Positions 9,268 through 19,507 of a stretch of DNA of 22,966 bases are shown one piece after another (the stretch's first letter is position 1; each line of letters starts with the position of its first letter). Both the position numbers and the translations under genes were made by a program. Source of the stretch: Bremia lactucae (lineage: Eukaryota > Oomycota > Peronosporomycetes > Peronosporales > Peronosporaceae). The notes beneath the pieces were generated by a model. The model did no database searches, had not been told where the DNA came from, and saw only the letters and a program-made list of their open reading frames with translations. The DNA is taken from assembly GCF_004359215.1 (NCBI RefSeq), contig NC_090610.1, positions 3,193,936 to 3,216,901 of the forward strand. Direction: 5' to 3'.

Positions 9268-10597
9268 ATGGTCGCAGGCGTTCGAAACACGGCCATCAAG
9301 CGCATTCAAGGCGTGCGTCGTACCTCAAATAACCTTCTTTTCCGATATAAGACATGATCTCACTTTCTTGAACAGGATGTGCGTGAGATGATGACAAACC
9401 CCAGCGATCAGTATGACGCGGCACCACTGGAGGTGCGGAGCATTCATTCGAGAATTTGTGCCGCTTTGAAAGAATGATATCATTTTTCTGACGTCTTTTT
9501 GTAGACAAATATGTTTGATTGGCACTTTACGCTTCGTGGGCCGCCAGATTCCGAGTTCGAGGGTGGTATTTACCATGGCCGTATCATCTTACCGTCTGAT
9601 TACCCCTTCAAGCCGCCGAATATTATGCTGCTCACCGTACGTCAACAATAATATTGCGGTTGTGCTACTGCCAGTGCAATGCAATAATAACATTACGTGT
9701 TTTTTTTCCTTAGCCAAACGGCCGATTTGAAGTTAAAAAGAAGATCTGTCTAAGTATCTCAGCCTATCACCCGGAAGAGTGGCAGCCAGCATGGGGCGTG
9801 CGACTGATCTTAGAGGCTCTAATCAGTTTCATGCCAACAAAAGGCGAGGGTGCGATCGGCGCCTTGGACTTTTCTGCGGCGGAGCGGCGACGATTGGCTA
9901 AATTGGTACGTGAGAATGATACAAACCTGGCGATTCGAAGAGTTAACACAAGATTTTGAATAATTGGGCCCAGTCGGTGGATTTTAAATGCGAAACTTGT
10001 GGTCGAGTTGCAGACTTGCTACCAGAGCTGAAAGCGGGCAATGAGGAGAAAGAAGTGGAGAAGAAACCTTCAAAGTATGCCGAACAAATTGCTCAACTTC
10101 ATTTGCATAGTCTGGAGAGTGCGCCACGAGCGGACACTGCGAATGGTCAAGAAGAGACTAAAGCCGTCGTTGAAAATAGCGACAGTGGCAAACAAGAGGC
10201 CAGCGATAGTGCGGAAGCCGTCGTTGAAAATAGCGACAGTGGCAAACAAGAGAAGAGCAATAGTGCGGAAGCCGTCGTTGAAAATAGCAGCAGTGGCAAA
10301 CAAGAGAACAGCAATAGTGCAGAAACCGAAGGACCCGTGTGCGTGGCAGCAGATGTTGGTGCTGATGCCGTAATTAGTACAACTAACGCAGTAGAAGCGG
10401 AAGCGTCAGTGCCAGGACCAACAGTAGAAGTCATTGAACAGAATGGGGGCACGTCTCGTGCCGCTTCAAATGTTGTCCGGGTGCGCGAGGCTGACAGTGT
10501 GGACATGTTTTTGCACTACGTGACCATAGCTATTGTCATGGCATTATTTGCAATATTGTATAAGAAACTTTTGCAGATGCACGGAGTGCTGCAGTAA
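9268..10597 (+). CDS. Tail-anchored UBE2J-type E2 ubiquitin-conjugating enzyme
   Basis: Five exons are inferred: 9268-9312, 9376-9432, 9505-9636, 9714-9905 and 9974-10597. All junctions are phase 0 with GT..AG ends, and the product is about 349 aa. The start is AAAATGG at 9268, close to the first conserved residues. Residues about 5-150 form a UBC fold: FDWHFTLRGPP, GGIYHGRIILPSDYPFKPP, then TPNGRF in place of the usual HPN, then active-site Cys near residue 90 in KKKICLSIS, and MPTKGEGAIGALD. These are hallmarks of the Ubc6/UBE2J class, which ubiquitinates proteins at the ER membrane for ER-associated degradation. After a CETC segment comes a Ser/Glu-rich region with three 18-residue repeats, then one hydrophobic segment (about 323-338, YVTIAIVMALFAILYKKLL) and a short basic tail, as expected for a C-terminal ER anchor. 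The fold and order resemble UBE2J1 more than UBE2J2. Confidence 0.9.
10163..10324 (+). repeat. Three tandem 54-bp repeats in the E2 gene
   Basis: Units at 10163-10216, 10217-10270 and 10271-10324 each encode an 18-residue repeat of the form AVVENSxSGKQExSxSAE. The period keeps the frame. They lie in the flexible linker between the catalytic domain and the membrane anchor. Confidence 0.95.
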
Positions 10598-10671
10598 ATT
10601 TTTAAGAATTGGATGATGAGGCCGGTCAATCCCTTTTCTCTTCCAATAATCACTTCGTGTGTGTAATTCCT

Positions 10672-12652
10672 CTATCTAATGTTTTCGCTCTTATTTAATA
10701 CTTCTTGCATGATCGTGTTGGCAAGCTCTGGGTGCACTCGGCCACCACATCGCTTCATCACTTGACCAATGAAATATCCGAAGAGTTGTGTCTTCCCCTT
10801 CCAATACGCGTCAAGATTCGACTTTGTTGCCTAGATAAGTTTACGTCAATTAAAACCATTAGCTACGAAACACTGAAGTAATAGCAATCACGTCAGCTTA
10901 CCGAATCATTAAGGACGGCTTGGCAGATCGCATGAATCTCGTTTTGGTTTAGAATTTGCTTCCATCCTCTCGATTCGACAATCTCCAGCGGTGTTTTCTT
11001 TACTTCGTTCTCGTAAAACATCACTTCGAGCACATCTTTGGCAATTTTTCCAGAAATAGTGTCGTTCTGGATGAGATCAATTAATTCGCCGAGCTCCGCC
11101 GCCTTAACGGGACTGCTACCAATATCCCCATTTATAGCCTTCAAGTGTCCAAATAAATCGTTTAGCACCCAACTGGCAACCATCTTTGAAGGTCGAGAGG
11201 GGCGCGACGCAATGGTCTCAAAATAGAGAGCAGCTTTGGATTCGTTAACAAGCACTGAGCTTTCATATATTGTGAGGCCATACTGAGTACAGAGGCGATG
11301 TTTTAGAGCGTCAGGGAGTTCTGGCATGGAATCTCGTATTTCTTGGATCAATTTCTCGGGCACTACAAGAGGCGGAAGGTCTGGTTCTGGAAAAAAACGA
11401 TAGTCCTTTGCTCCTTCCTTTGAGCGCATACGTTTCTAGAACCAATCGAACGTCAATTTAACCAAAATTGTTCCTTACGTTATAACTTACGGTTTCTCCA
11501 CTGACTGCATCAAACGATCGCGTTTCACGATGCACCTCTTTTCCTTCATTCTCAATCAGTGAAATTTGTCTCCTGGCCTCATAGTCTGCTGCCCGCATCA
11601 TATTACGAATACTGTTCATATTTTTTACTTCCACTCGTTCGCCAAAAGGAGTTGTCAATCGTAATGCTAGCGCACGGTGGAGAGTCTCAACATCCGCCTC
11701 TGCATTCATAGCTGTAGGTCGTACACTAACATTCAAATCACAACGCATGGAACCTTCTTCCATATTGCCATCGCATACATTTAGATGACGCAACAAATGC
11801 TGAAGCTGGCGCAGCACGTGGCCTGCTTCCAAAGAGCTACGAAGGTCCGGCTCCATCACAATTTCCAATAATGCCGTTCCAGCTCGATTTAAGTCCACTA
11901 CTGTACTCGCTTCTTCTACATCGTGATTACTCTTGCCTACAAGTACTTCAATAGTTAATATCAAGAAGCTCTTGTTGAGCTCTTGATCGCACCTGAATCT
12001 TGCTCAATCTGGATTCGCGTTATCCGTACACTTCTTGGAATTATCTCCTATTCGAGCAAAATTCGTTCGTAACTCCTTTTATCTTTCTTATTATACCTTT
12101 TATCTCTCGCACCTGCAGCTGGGCACTTTGGTTGGCTTTCCTGCGAATTAAGGCTTCATTTTTCTCCTTTCTAGATTTGAATTTAGAAGTATCAAATCTG
12201 GTCACGTCGTCACATTTTGCATTAATGTGCTCACTTATCACCGCTGAAGCTGGCAACTCAAAGTGCAATATGCCTCCTGATGCTACAGGCGCCCGCTGTT
12301 GTGTCAATTGATAGCCCAGTGGCAGATCGCAATAGAAGTAATGTTTACGCTCAAATAGACTACGAGGATGGACTGTGGCGTCCAGCGCTAAGCCTGTACG
12401 AATGGCTTGACGTACGCACTCGCGGTTAATGACAGGCAATGTGCCCGGTAACGCCGCGTCAAAAAAGCTCACGTTGCGATTAGGTAGCGCAGACGCCAGT
12501 GTAGCCGCTGCGGCGCCGCTCATGAGCTTTGATTGGACCAATATTTGTGCGTGTACCTCCAATCCAATGCATACCTCCCAAAGCTTGCCGCTTGAGCCCC
12601 GTAGCAGTTGCAGCGGCGGTTGACTCGCAGCTTTTGTCGCTACCTGAGCCAT
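10672..12652 (-). CDS. gatB: Glutamyl-tRNA(Gln) amidotransferase subunit B, probably mitochondrial
   Basis: Five exons on the minus strand: 12652-12113, 12047-11993, 11936-11491, 11435-10902 and 10830-10672. Introns of 65, 56, 55 and 71 nt all have GT..AG ends and keep the frame, giving about 577 aa. The ATG at 12652 lies 24 codons before the conserved [13 protein letters not shown]. Further GatB marks are [14 protein letters not shown], the exon-2 piece ending RIQIEQDSG joined to [36 protein letters not shown] and [21 protein letters not shown]. The C-terminal YqeY-like domain includes [18 protein letters not shown]. With GatA and GatC the protein converts Glu-tRNA(Gln) to Gln-tRNA(Gln), in eukaryotes in mitochondria. 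The N-terminus is short and lacks a strong targeting signal. It converges with the E2 gene, with stops 74 bp apart. Confidence 0.93.
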
Positions 12653-13097
12653 GAACAAAAAAAACTACCAAAAAGAAAGGCACATAAAGTGATCAATTTG
12701 TATATAATCTGGCCAAATATTGAGTGGCGTCGATATTTCCGCACTCAAATATGCACCGCTTCAAAATATCGCATTTTTAGGCAAACACTCTTTTTTTTTA
12801 TTCCTCTTCTAAGCTTCACTCTCGAGACCAAACATCAATAACTTCTAATATCTTAGTCATACACTCTTTTTATTCTCAATGCAATGTCCACATCTCCAGA
12901 CCAAAACAAATCCCACATAACCTTGTAAATAACAGCTTCACAAAAAGATTGAAGCTTGAACAGCCAAGAAAATTCTTGCAATTATAAATCGATTGACAGA
13001 ATTAAACTACATTAAAGGCATGCTTTATCTGAAAGGCATAATTACAAATAAAATTAACTACCAATCATCGCTCCCCAAATGCTTGTTTCGCCATGGT
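12653..13097. other. AT-rich intergenic region between gatB and the dehydrogenase
   Basis: No gene or repeat with support. It must contain the promoter of gatB (minus strand) and the 3' end of the dehydrogenase transcript. T runs near 12789-12798 are unremarkable. Confidence 0.5.
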
Positions 13098-13856
13098 TCA
13101 CCATGGAAGAACGTCACCTGTATCAAAATGAAACATCTTGGCCGAATCTTCCAGTTTTGCGCTGGCAATTATTTTGGACATTCCCTTGACGCTATCAGAA
13201 GATGACACGTTTCCCTGAAAGTTTACCATAGCTGTGCTAACAAATCCTGGATGCAGTAGCAAGCAGCATATCTTTTCCTTTTCAAGATCCACAGCAAGAC
13301 TCTTCGTAATCATATTAAGAGCTGCTTTCGATGCACGGTAACCATATCTACCCCCTGAACTGTTGTCCATGATGCTTCCCATTCTGGACGACACTTGAGC
13401 CACTGTAGCTGATCCTTGATCTTTCACGGCAAGCCGAAGATTTGGTAGCATTGCTCTCGTCACGAGGAACGGACCCACCGCGTTGACCTCATAATGGCGT
13501 AGTAAATCCGCTTTGGAGGTCGACTGCAAATTCTTCACGTCAGCAATCCCAGCGTTGTTTATAAGCAGATGAACGGGAACGTTTTCGAGTGCCTTTCTGG
13601 CTGCATTTATGGATTCTTCACTGCTGATATCCATAGTAACTAGCTTCCATGGCTCCAATTTCTTAAGCTAATGAGATAATCGAGAGATCATGGTTAAACA
13701 GCCATGATAAAATCGACGTTACGGACGTACCTCAGTGGCACCATCGATGTCACGGGCAGAGCCAATGACTTTCCACCCCTCCTTTTTGTAGTGCGTGGCG
13801 AACGCGAGGCCGATGCCACGATTGCTGCCAGTAATAAGCACAGTCTTGGCCGCCAT
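13098..13856 (-). CDS. Short-chain dehydrogenase/reductase, C-factor-like
   Basis: Two exons, 13856-13731 and 13667-13098, with a 63-nt GT..AG intron in phase 0, giving 231 aa. The start ATG at 13856 is followed at once by the Rossmann nucleotide-binding motif, TGSNRGIG at residues 9-16. NNAG is at 79-82, the catalytic Ser is in VSSRMGS at about 135-136, and the catalytic pair YxxxK is Y152 and K156. A PGF-V-T segment follows, as in classical SDRs. The length and the SRMGSI motif fit the C-factor/CsgA-like cytosolic oxidoreductases that use NAD(P)H. The substrate cannot be told from sequence. The stop at 13098 lies about 445 bp from the gatB start on the same strand, so they are separate transcription units. 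Confidence 0.9.
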
Positions 13857-14575
13857 CTAATGCCTGGGGAAGATTCGAAGAAAGAAGTCGCCAAATTCAA
13901 TATGATTAAGCTCACTAATTATTGCTGCATAAAACAATAAATTTGGGGCCCAATATATTAATTACACAGCCAATCTGATGAAATAATTGCATGATGAAAT
14001 TGAGCGACGCGTCACACGGATGTCAGTGAGCAAAATATATACAGATCAATTCCTTTTAACTAGGAACCGACTGATTTGTGATTGAATGGTTTTTAAATCG
14101 ATCCATGTCCAACGTATGAAGAATCATTTGCCACTTTAGACAGAAGTGCTCATGCGACCATTACGCATGCGCAATCGATTCGCATATGATTATTGTTGTG
14201 GTCATCCAATTGACCAGAGAAAGCTTTATAGTGCCAATGATTTAAACGTAACAATGTTTTGCCTAAATTTTCGAGGTGTGGATCACTTCCTCATAGAGGT
14301 CGTCCACGTAATTTTGCCCGAGCTCTCAATGATATCCACAGGCGCACGACTCAATAGCTCTGATCTCAGCGCCGCTAAATTTACATCTTCATCGACAGAT
14401 GTATTTATATGCAAAGGGAAATGTTGCCATTGTTGCAGTCAGTGCTTCTTTATGGTGCTTTTATATTGCAATTATTTTATCTCGCGCAGTTTCTAATTGA
14501 CATTAATCTCTGGAATAAATACTGCATTTAAGCACCATATTGCTCGATGCACCATTTGTCAGGAATGAGGGTAAA
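13857..14575. other. Intergenic region between the dehydrogenase and element D
   Basis: Mostly AT-rich and without a convincing gene. On the minus strand, about 14440-14297, one short frame reads like coding sequence (SVDEDVNLAALRSELLSRAP) and ends at a TGA. It has no start and no recognised family. It may be an exon or gene relic, or chance. Confidence 0.4.
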
Positions 14576-15340
14576 TTACGACTGAATTAAAATTAGTTTT
14601 ACTAACCGATACTTGATAACTTCTGGAAGACCATAGGGTCGAACGACCCCATCGAAAAATACTTTTGCTGTTGTGCATGCATCGTCCTTCACGCGCACTG
14701 CTGCGTAATTCGTTCGTTTGGAAAACTTATCAACAACAGTTAGGATGGCATCAAATCCATTGGACACAGGAAGCACTGTTATGAAGTCCATTGACAACAC
14801 TTGCCAGCAAGCATCCCGTATTGGAATTGGCATAAGTGATCCGTTTTTTCGTTGATTATCATGTTTCCAGCGTGCGCAGGTTTCACAGGTTTTGACATAT
14901 CCCTTGACGTCTTTCTGCAACGATTTCCAGTAATACCACTGAGCCACTCGCAAGTATGTTCTGCGATTGCCCGGATGAGCAGCTATTGCCGAATTATGAT
15001 ATATCGATATTACTTTCGTTCGCAAACGGTTGTTGCTGGGCACGCAAAGACGTGTAAGCTTATTTGATGTGCGCAAAAACAACAATTCTTCTTGCTTGAC
15101 AAACAATGAATTTGTTTCGGAGCTTTTCCATGCTTCTTTAAACTAGGCATCTCTGGCGTAGCCTTGTTGAAGTAGCTTACGAACTGGTGACAACTCAACA
15201 TACATCGCTGTCATTAAGGTGGCAACTTGCACAGCCTCAGCCTCCTCCCGGGGCAGAGTTAGCACCGAGGGCGAGCAAAGTAAACGTGAACCTCGTTGTA
15301 CGCAACTAGAATCGCACTTATGAAAGTGGATATTATCTAC
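14576..15340 (-). pseudogene. Element D integrase, N-terminal finger and partial core
   Basis: After the RNase H tail, the frame reads the HHCC finger (YHNSAIAAHPGNRRT and CETCARW), then the start of the catalytic core with the first Asp in SMDFITVLPVS and TVVDKFSKR. Just where the second catalytic Asp motif should appear (GLPEVI, then KYR) homology stops and an unrelated sequence ends the frame at 14576. A TAG at 15143-15145 also interrupts the segment in frame. The enzyme is truncated and inactive. Confidence 0.85.
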
Positions 15341-16800
15341 GACAGTATCATCGGGCCGGTGCGAAAGCGCATCAGCTACGACGTTTAAAGCACCATTAAT
15401 GTGGCGTATAGTAAAAGTTTATTGAGCGAAGGTGGTCAAGTATCGAGCCAACTTCGGCGAGGCTTTCGGATGATGAAGCAGCCAAGTGCAGGCGCTATTG
15501 TCCGTGAAATTCTCAAACTGATGGCCATAAAGATAATGACGCCAATCGTCTAACCCAGCTTTCATTGCAAATAGCTCCTTTTCATGAGCAGGCCAATTAA
15601 TCTCATGGACTCCAAGCTTCTTTGAATAAAACGCTACTGGATGGTCATGTCCATTGGGAAATTGTGATAAAACACCTCCCACACACGATCCTGATGCATC
15701 CGTAGTGAGAACAAACGGAGGTGAAAAGTTGGGCAAAGTCAGCACAGATACGACTTGATAGGCAGACTTCAGCCTTACGAAGGAATCCTCTTGTTCTGCA
15801 TTCCAGACCCATGGAGAATCTTTCTTAACGAGATGGCTCAACGGCAGAACTATGCGCGCAAACTGATGAATAAAGCGGCGATAATAATCAGCAAGACCAA
15901 GAAAACTTTGCAATTTCTTTACGAAGGTAGGTGGTGGCTACTTAGCGATTGCTTCCGTCTTCCTATTATCAACGGATAATCCTTTGCCAGAAACAGTGTG
16001 CCCCAAAAAGCTGACCTCTTGACGCGCAAACTTGCACTTGCCGATGTGAGCGAATAGAGTTTCCTTGCGTATTACGTCGAACACGATAGCAATATGGCCC
16101 AGATGCTTGTCATAAAAGACTAAAAATATGCATATATCATCCAAATATACCACAACGAATGGGAACTTTCTAAAAAGAACACGCATCAAGCGCGACCAAA
16201 TGCCAGGCATTCCAGCAAGGCCATCGGAGCAACGCACCATTAATACGTCTCATTGATGTACGAAACGCAGTGTACTTTTTGCTATCCGGATGGTTACGCA
16301 TCTGATGGTACCCTTGGCTAAGTCAATGACTGTAAAATACCTCGTACCTTGCATCTTATCGAATAATTCATGGATTCGGGGCAAAGGTATTTTAAAGACG
16401 ACTGAGTTGACGTAACGAAAGTCAATCACCCAACGGAGCAAAATTTTCGCGTTTCCGGATGAAATCCATTCCGAACGAGATACATATCGGTTGTCGGGTC
16501 CTTTTTAGGAATGCTAAAGATGTTTGATACCCAAGGCGAGTCTGAAAGCTCGTTCCATCCGCGTGAAAGGTTCTCATCGACGAACTTCTGTTAAGCCTTT
16601 TGTTCAACTTGTGAAAGTCGAAACGGCGGACGATTACTCGGTTGCGCACCGGGTCGCAAATTGATTTCAAACTCAACCGACCGATGAGGAGGCAATGAAT
16701 TCGGTAACTTTTCCGGAAATACATCTTTATAGGAATGGAGTAAAGCCTTTAGCCGTTTTCCCGAGGATTGTAGATTCCGACTCTTGATAAATTGTGACAC
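15341..16800 (-). pseudogene. Element D reverse transcriptase and RNase H
   Basis: RT begins near 16800 (SYKDVFPEKLPNSLPPHR, FRLSQVEQKA). It continues with RWVIDFRYVNSVV and the first catalytic Asp in FTVIDLAKG. The second motif, VVYLDDI, is near 16133-16155. The thumb (FLGHTVSGKGLSV) and SFLGLADYYRRF follow. RNase H has TTDASGSCVGG, HEKELFAMKAG and FTDNSACTWL, and ends after a TAA (15419-15421) in VVADALSHRPDD. Stops at 15938 (TAG) and 16250 (TGA) fall where Trp is expected, and a frame change lies between 16441 and 16591. Catalytic motifs survive, but the chain cannot be made whole. Confidence 0.85.
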
Positions 16801-17181
16801 GATAGACTTCTTCGTATTGTGATGTCTTCAATTTCCTTAAAAAGTCGGCAGAGGAAATAATGACCGGTTCAAAAACCTCATCCTGTGGTATATCACCACT
16901 TTTGAACGAAACTTGATTAATACGCCATTTATGATTGGCTTGTGCGCAGTAAACCAAGGCTTACCCAGAATTACATCATGATTATTGCTCATTGGCCACT
17001 CAATGACCGGAACGTCAGAAAATTGATTACCATCAAAGGAGATATTTGCGACTCCTTTCTTCACCTTCTTTTTGGGGGTATTAGTTTCATCGAAACGAGT
17101 GACTTGATATGCCACTACAGACGTGACGCGTTGCAGCAACCCCGGCTTCGCCACATTGCATGTGGCGCCAGAATCGAGCAT
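16801..17181 (-). pseudogene. Element D retroviral-type aspartic protease
   Basis: The active site motif LDSGATCNVAKPG opens the segment at 17181. Hydrophobic strands and HDVILGKPWFTAHKP follow, the second protease hallmark (ILG). The catalytic Asp is kept. The frame shifts near 16850 before the RT domain. It lies between the zinc-knuckle relic and RT, as normal for gypsy elements. Confidence 0.8.
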
Positions 17182-18201
17182 TTTATTAACAGCACGATCG
17201 TCAAGATGACCCTTTGGCGATCAAATCTTTTCCCGTGAAGGGAGCAAAGTCAGCTTGACTTAGTGTGGTGATAGCTTCATTTGACACAGTCGCGATGCTT
17301 TCATCTTCGACTGACTCATTCTCGACAAAAAAGGTTGACGTTTGCACGATCGCGACGATATCCGTTGCCGCGACTATTTTGCTGGTTCCTGCGCTTGTAA
17401 TACTGCTGAATCGTGTGCACCATTTTTTTGCAGTATGCACACTTTGGTTTATTTGGACGTCGCTTATGGACGCGAGAAGACCTATAAAATGGCCGAGCAT
17501 TGTCGATTTCCATCGGCTCTGGCTCATTCTTTAATTCTCTGGCCACATTTGGTGGACCCGGACGAGGGATTGTAGCGGTGTGGTGATAATAACCAACCAA
17601 ATGTGCGCGTTCAAAGTCAAGCGCCACAGTGATAGCCGCCGACAGTGTGTTTCCCCGTCGGTATTGAACTTCTTCTTGCGTCTTATTTCAACCCTCGTTG
17701 AAGATAGCTAATTTGGTCTGTTTCAGTCATGTCCTCAACTTGCGAAATAATGTGTCAAAATCTCGCAATGTAGTCCATTAAGCCTTTGCAATTGGCTTGT
17801 CTCAGCCGATGCAGGTCGTCTCGAAGACGTTGTTGTAGATCTGCAGGAACAAATTCCTTTTCCACTGCTAGATAAACTCGTCGACTGAGTGAATTTCTGA
17901 TTGATGCAGCAAGAACCATTCTTGTGCTGGTCCTCGCATAAACTTCCTAGTACGGGAAGTACTTGAGGAGCCATTGCGTCCTCTTTCCACTTCGTACCGC
18001 GCGCAATAAATATTGCTGTACTTGCGCGTAATAAAGTCGAACCGACTCTTCACTTCTTCCGCTATACGTCGGTATTCTTAGCCCATCCACCTCAAGCCTA
18101 CCTTCCTTTTGCGAATTAGCCAATGATATGATTAACTCTTGTTGTTGCTGTAGCATATGCATCATTTGCTGCATTAGCTCGGCGTTTGAGGGTTAGCCCA
18201 T
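17182..18201 (-). pseudogene. Element D Gag with degraded zinc knuckle
   Basis: Gag starts at an ATG at 18201, whose third codon is now a TAA. The same frame then reads MQQMMHMLQQQQELIISLAN, a Gln-rich helical start, and LRIPTYSGRSEESVRLYYAQV, typical of the retrotransposon Gag domain. Several frame changes follow (18053, 17974). At about 17627-17316 a relic of the nucleocapsid reads CAYCKKMVHTIQQYY: the spacing of a CCHC knuckle is kept, but the last Cys is Tyr. The protein is not functional. Confidence 0.7.
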
Positions 18202-18237
18202 AATGGAAGAAGACTGTGTTCGGAACTTTTAAAAGAC

Positions 18238-18540
18238 TTAGCTGCTTAGTTTATATAAGTCTCTTAAGTTAAATCGAAGATCCTTTAAGATGGTGCGCTC
18301 GGCTTCTTTCAAAAGCGCGTCTACCTTGTGTAGCAGAGCTGATAAGGTGTACCCTTGCTTGGGCAGGCAGGCTTTCTCCTTGGTGAGTTGCTTTGCTAAG
18401 ATCTTTGCACTGCGCCGGGTCTTTTGTAAAGACGCAAGCAGACCGTTCAATGTCTTTGCAGACTTCTCACCGTACTCAAAGAGGAAAGCCTTACTGCAGT
18501 CGAATGGAATCTGAGTATTAGCTTTTCTCTTCTTGCTCAT
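18238..18540 (-). CDS. Small basic helical ORF upstream of element D gag
   Basis: An intact 100-residue frame with ATG at 18540 and stop at 18238 lies 36 bases upstream of the gag ATG. The product starts with a cluster MSKKRKA, which could act as a nuclear localisation signal. It is rich in Lys and Leu, with long predicted helices (SALLHKVDALLKEAERTIL). It is open although the neighbouring gag and pol are riddled with stops. I recognise no family. It could be a separate leader protein of the element, a split-off Gag N-terminus, or a host gene fragment. Confidence 0.45.
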   Translation of the reverse strand: MSKKRKANTQIPFDCSKAFLFEYGEKSAKTLNGLLASLQKTRRSAKILAKQLTKEKACLPKQGYTLSALLHKVDALLKEAERTILKDLRFNLRDLYKLSS

Positions 18541-18549
18541 AGAACTCAA

Positions 18550-18685
18550 CGACTTACTATATCCCTTAGGCGTAATGCGCTAGAGATTCAACCTTATACA
18601 GATGGATTAACTTGATCACCGAGTTAAGCCGGACCCAACCTCACACAGACTAAGCGACTATATTTGCCAGGCAGACGCTTAAATT
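18550..18685. other. Junction between elements D and B
   Basis: Nothing with support was found here. No LTR, primer-binding site or target duplication could be placed, so the order of insertion of D and B is open. Confidence 0.4.
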
Positions 18686-19507
18686 TACAGTGGATACTGA
18701 AAGCCAAACACTCAAAACTGCTACGCAGCGCCTACAAGGAATGGAGCAGTTGACTGCGAGCAGCAATTCCCACGCTACATGCAGTACTTTACTGGCTGCG
18801 AGCGGAATCTCTCACGCTACAAGCGACCTAAGGATCAGTTCCTATTAAAGAGGACCGGCCTTTGAACGAGGTTTTTGAGGCCGTCAAAGACAAATTTGCA
18901 TAGGCATCCTCAATTAAGGTGCTCCGACAAGTCCTTAAATCTGCCGAGGAGATAGTAAATCTCCCGGATATGTCGTGGGATCTGTTCCTTGCCGAATTAA
19001 AGGAAGGAAAGATCCACGAAATAGTCACACCAGTTCCAGAAGAGAACTTGGTGGACTGCTGCTCGTCGTCCACAATGGACGAGAACGTCCTAGAAACGGA
19101 CAAAAAGAACGGTACGCTGATCAAGGCTGGGATGCCTTGAGAGACAGTCCGTTCTTTGAGGTTCTTTGAAAACACCGCGATGTGTTCCCAGAAGAAGTGC
19201 CGAGCCTCCTATTAGCAGATAGGGGCATCGGGTACGAAATAGACCTCGAACCTGGCACCAAGTATTGTGTGACCAGGCAATGGCCGTTGCCGAAAAACAA
19301 GTGGATTCTATCGATGAGTTCTTCGACAAGCGAGCCAAGGCGGGACATGTGCGTGAGAGCAAATCGCCTCACTGCAACCCGACTTTTTGTGTGCGTAAAG
19401 CCACAGGTGGATGGCGCGTGGTTCATGCTTACAATAAGCTGAACACGGCGACCATACCGGCGCAAACGCCAATCCCGCGGAAAGATGTTTTGTTGAGCTT
19501 TCCATGA
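18686..19507 (+). pseudogene. Element B pol: pre-RT region and RT N-terminus
   Basis: An open piece at about 18691-18834 contains two similar 14-residue blocks (LTASSNSHATC and LAASGISHATS). After a frame change the segment reads VLRQVLKSAEEIVNLPDMSW, a region of unknown role before RT. RT starts near 19177 with HRDVFPEEVPSLL and EIDLEPGTKYCVTRQWPLP. A frame shift leads to SKSPHCNPTFCVRKATGGWR and IPAQTPIPRKD. It stops at 19505, just before the first catalytic Asp motif. The following stretch (19508-19616) still reads fragments of that motif, but the catalytic Asp codon is lost and a stop follows. Confidence 0.75.
18753..18824 (+). repeat. Imperfect 30-bp direct repeat with 42-bp spacing
   Basis: Copies at 18753-18782 and 18795-18824 share the GCTGCGAGC-type start and the CACGCTACA block (about 23 of 30 bases equal). 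The spacing of 14 codons keeps the frame, so it may be a small protein repeat in the pre-RT part of element B. Confidence 0.7.

Larger units (their letters stand above)
14576..18549 (-). mobile_element. Ty3/gypsy element D, truncated, minus strand
   Basis: Read on the minus strand, the order is a 101-codon ORF, Gag, zinc-knuckle relic, aspartic protease, RT, RNase H and integrase. This is the Ty3/gypsy order and a family different from A and B. The integrase stops inside the core near 14600, so the C-terminal part and the 3' LTR are gone. No LTR or primer site could be recognised upstream of 18549. Most of pol from 16441 to 14576 lies in one frame broken only by nonsense codons at 16250, 15938, 15419 and 15143. 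Confidence 0.85.

Noticed and set aside
9906..9961. Read-through of the fourth E2 intron, ending the protein shortly after the catalytic domain
   Set aside because: It would lose the CETC segment, repeats and anchor. The GT..AG pair at 9906-9973 restores a frame matching the UBE2J layout.
10070..10506. Minus-strand and shifted-frame open reading frames over the E2 repeat region
   Set aside because: They are by-products of the 54-bp in-frame repeats, which keep all frames open. Introns, UBC motifs and the membrane anchor support only the plus-strand frame.
14146..14496. 116-codon plus-strand ORF in the gap left of element D
   Set aside because: Composition is Cys and Phe rich with no domain, no intron context and AT-rich surroundings. 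It looks like chance.
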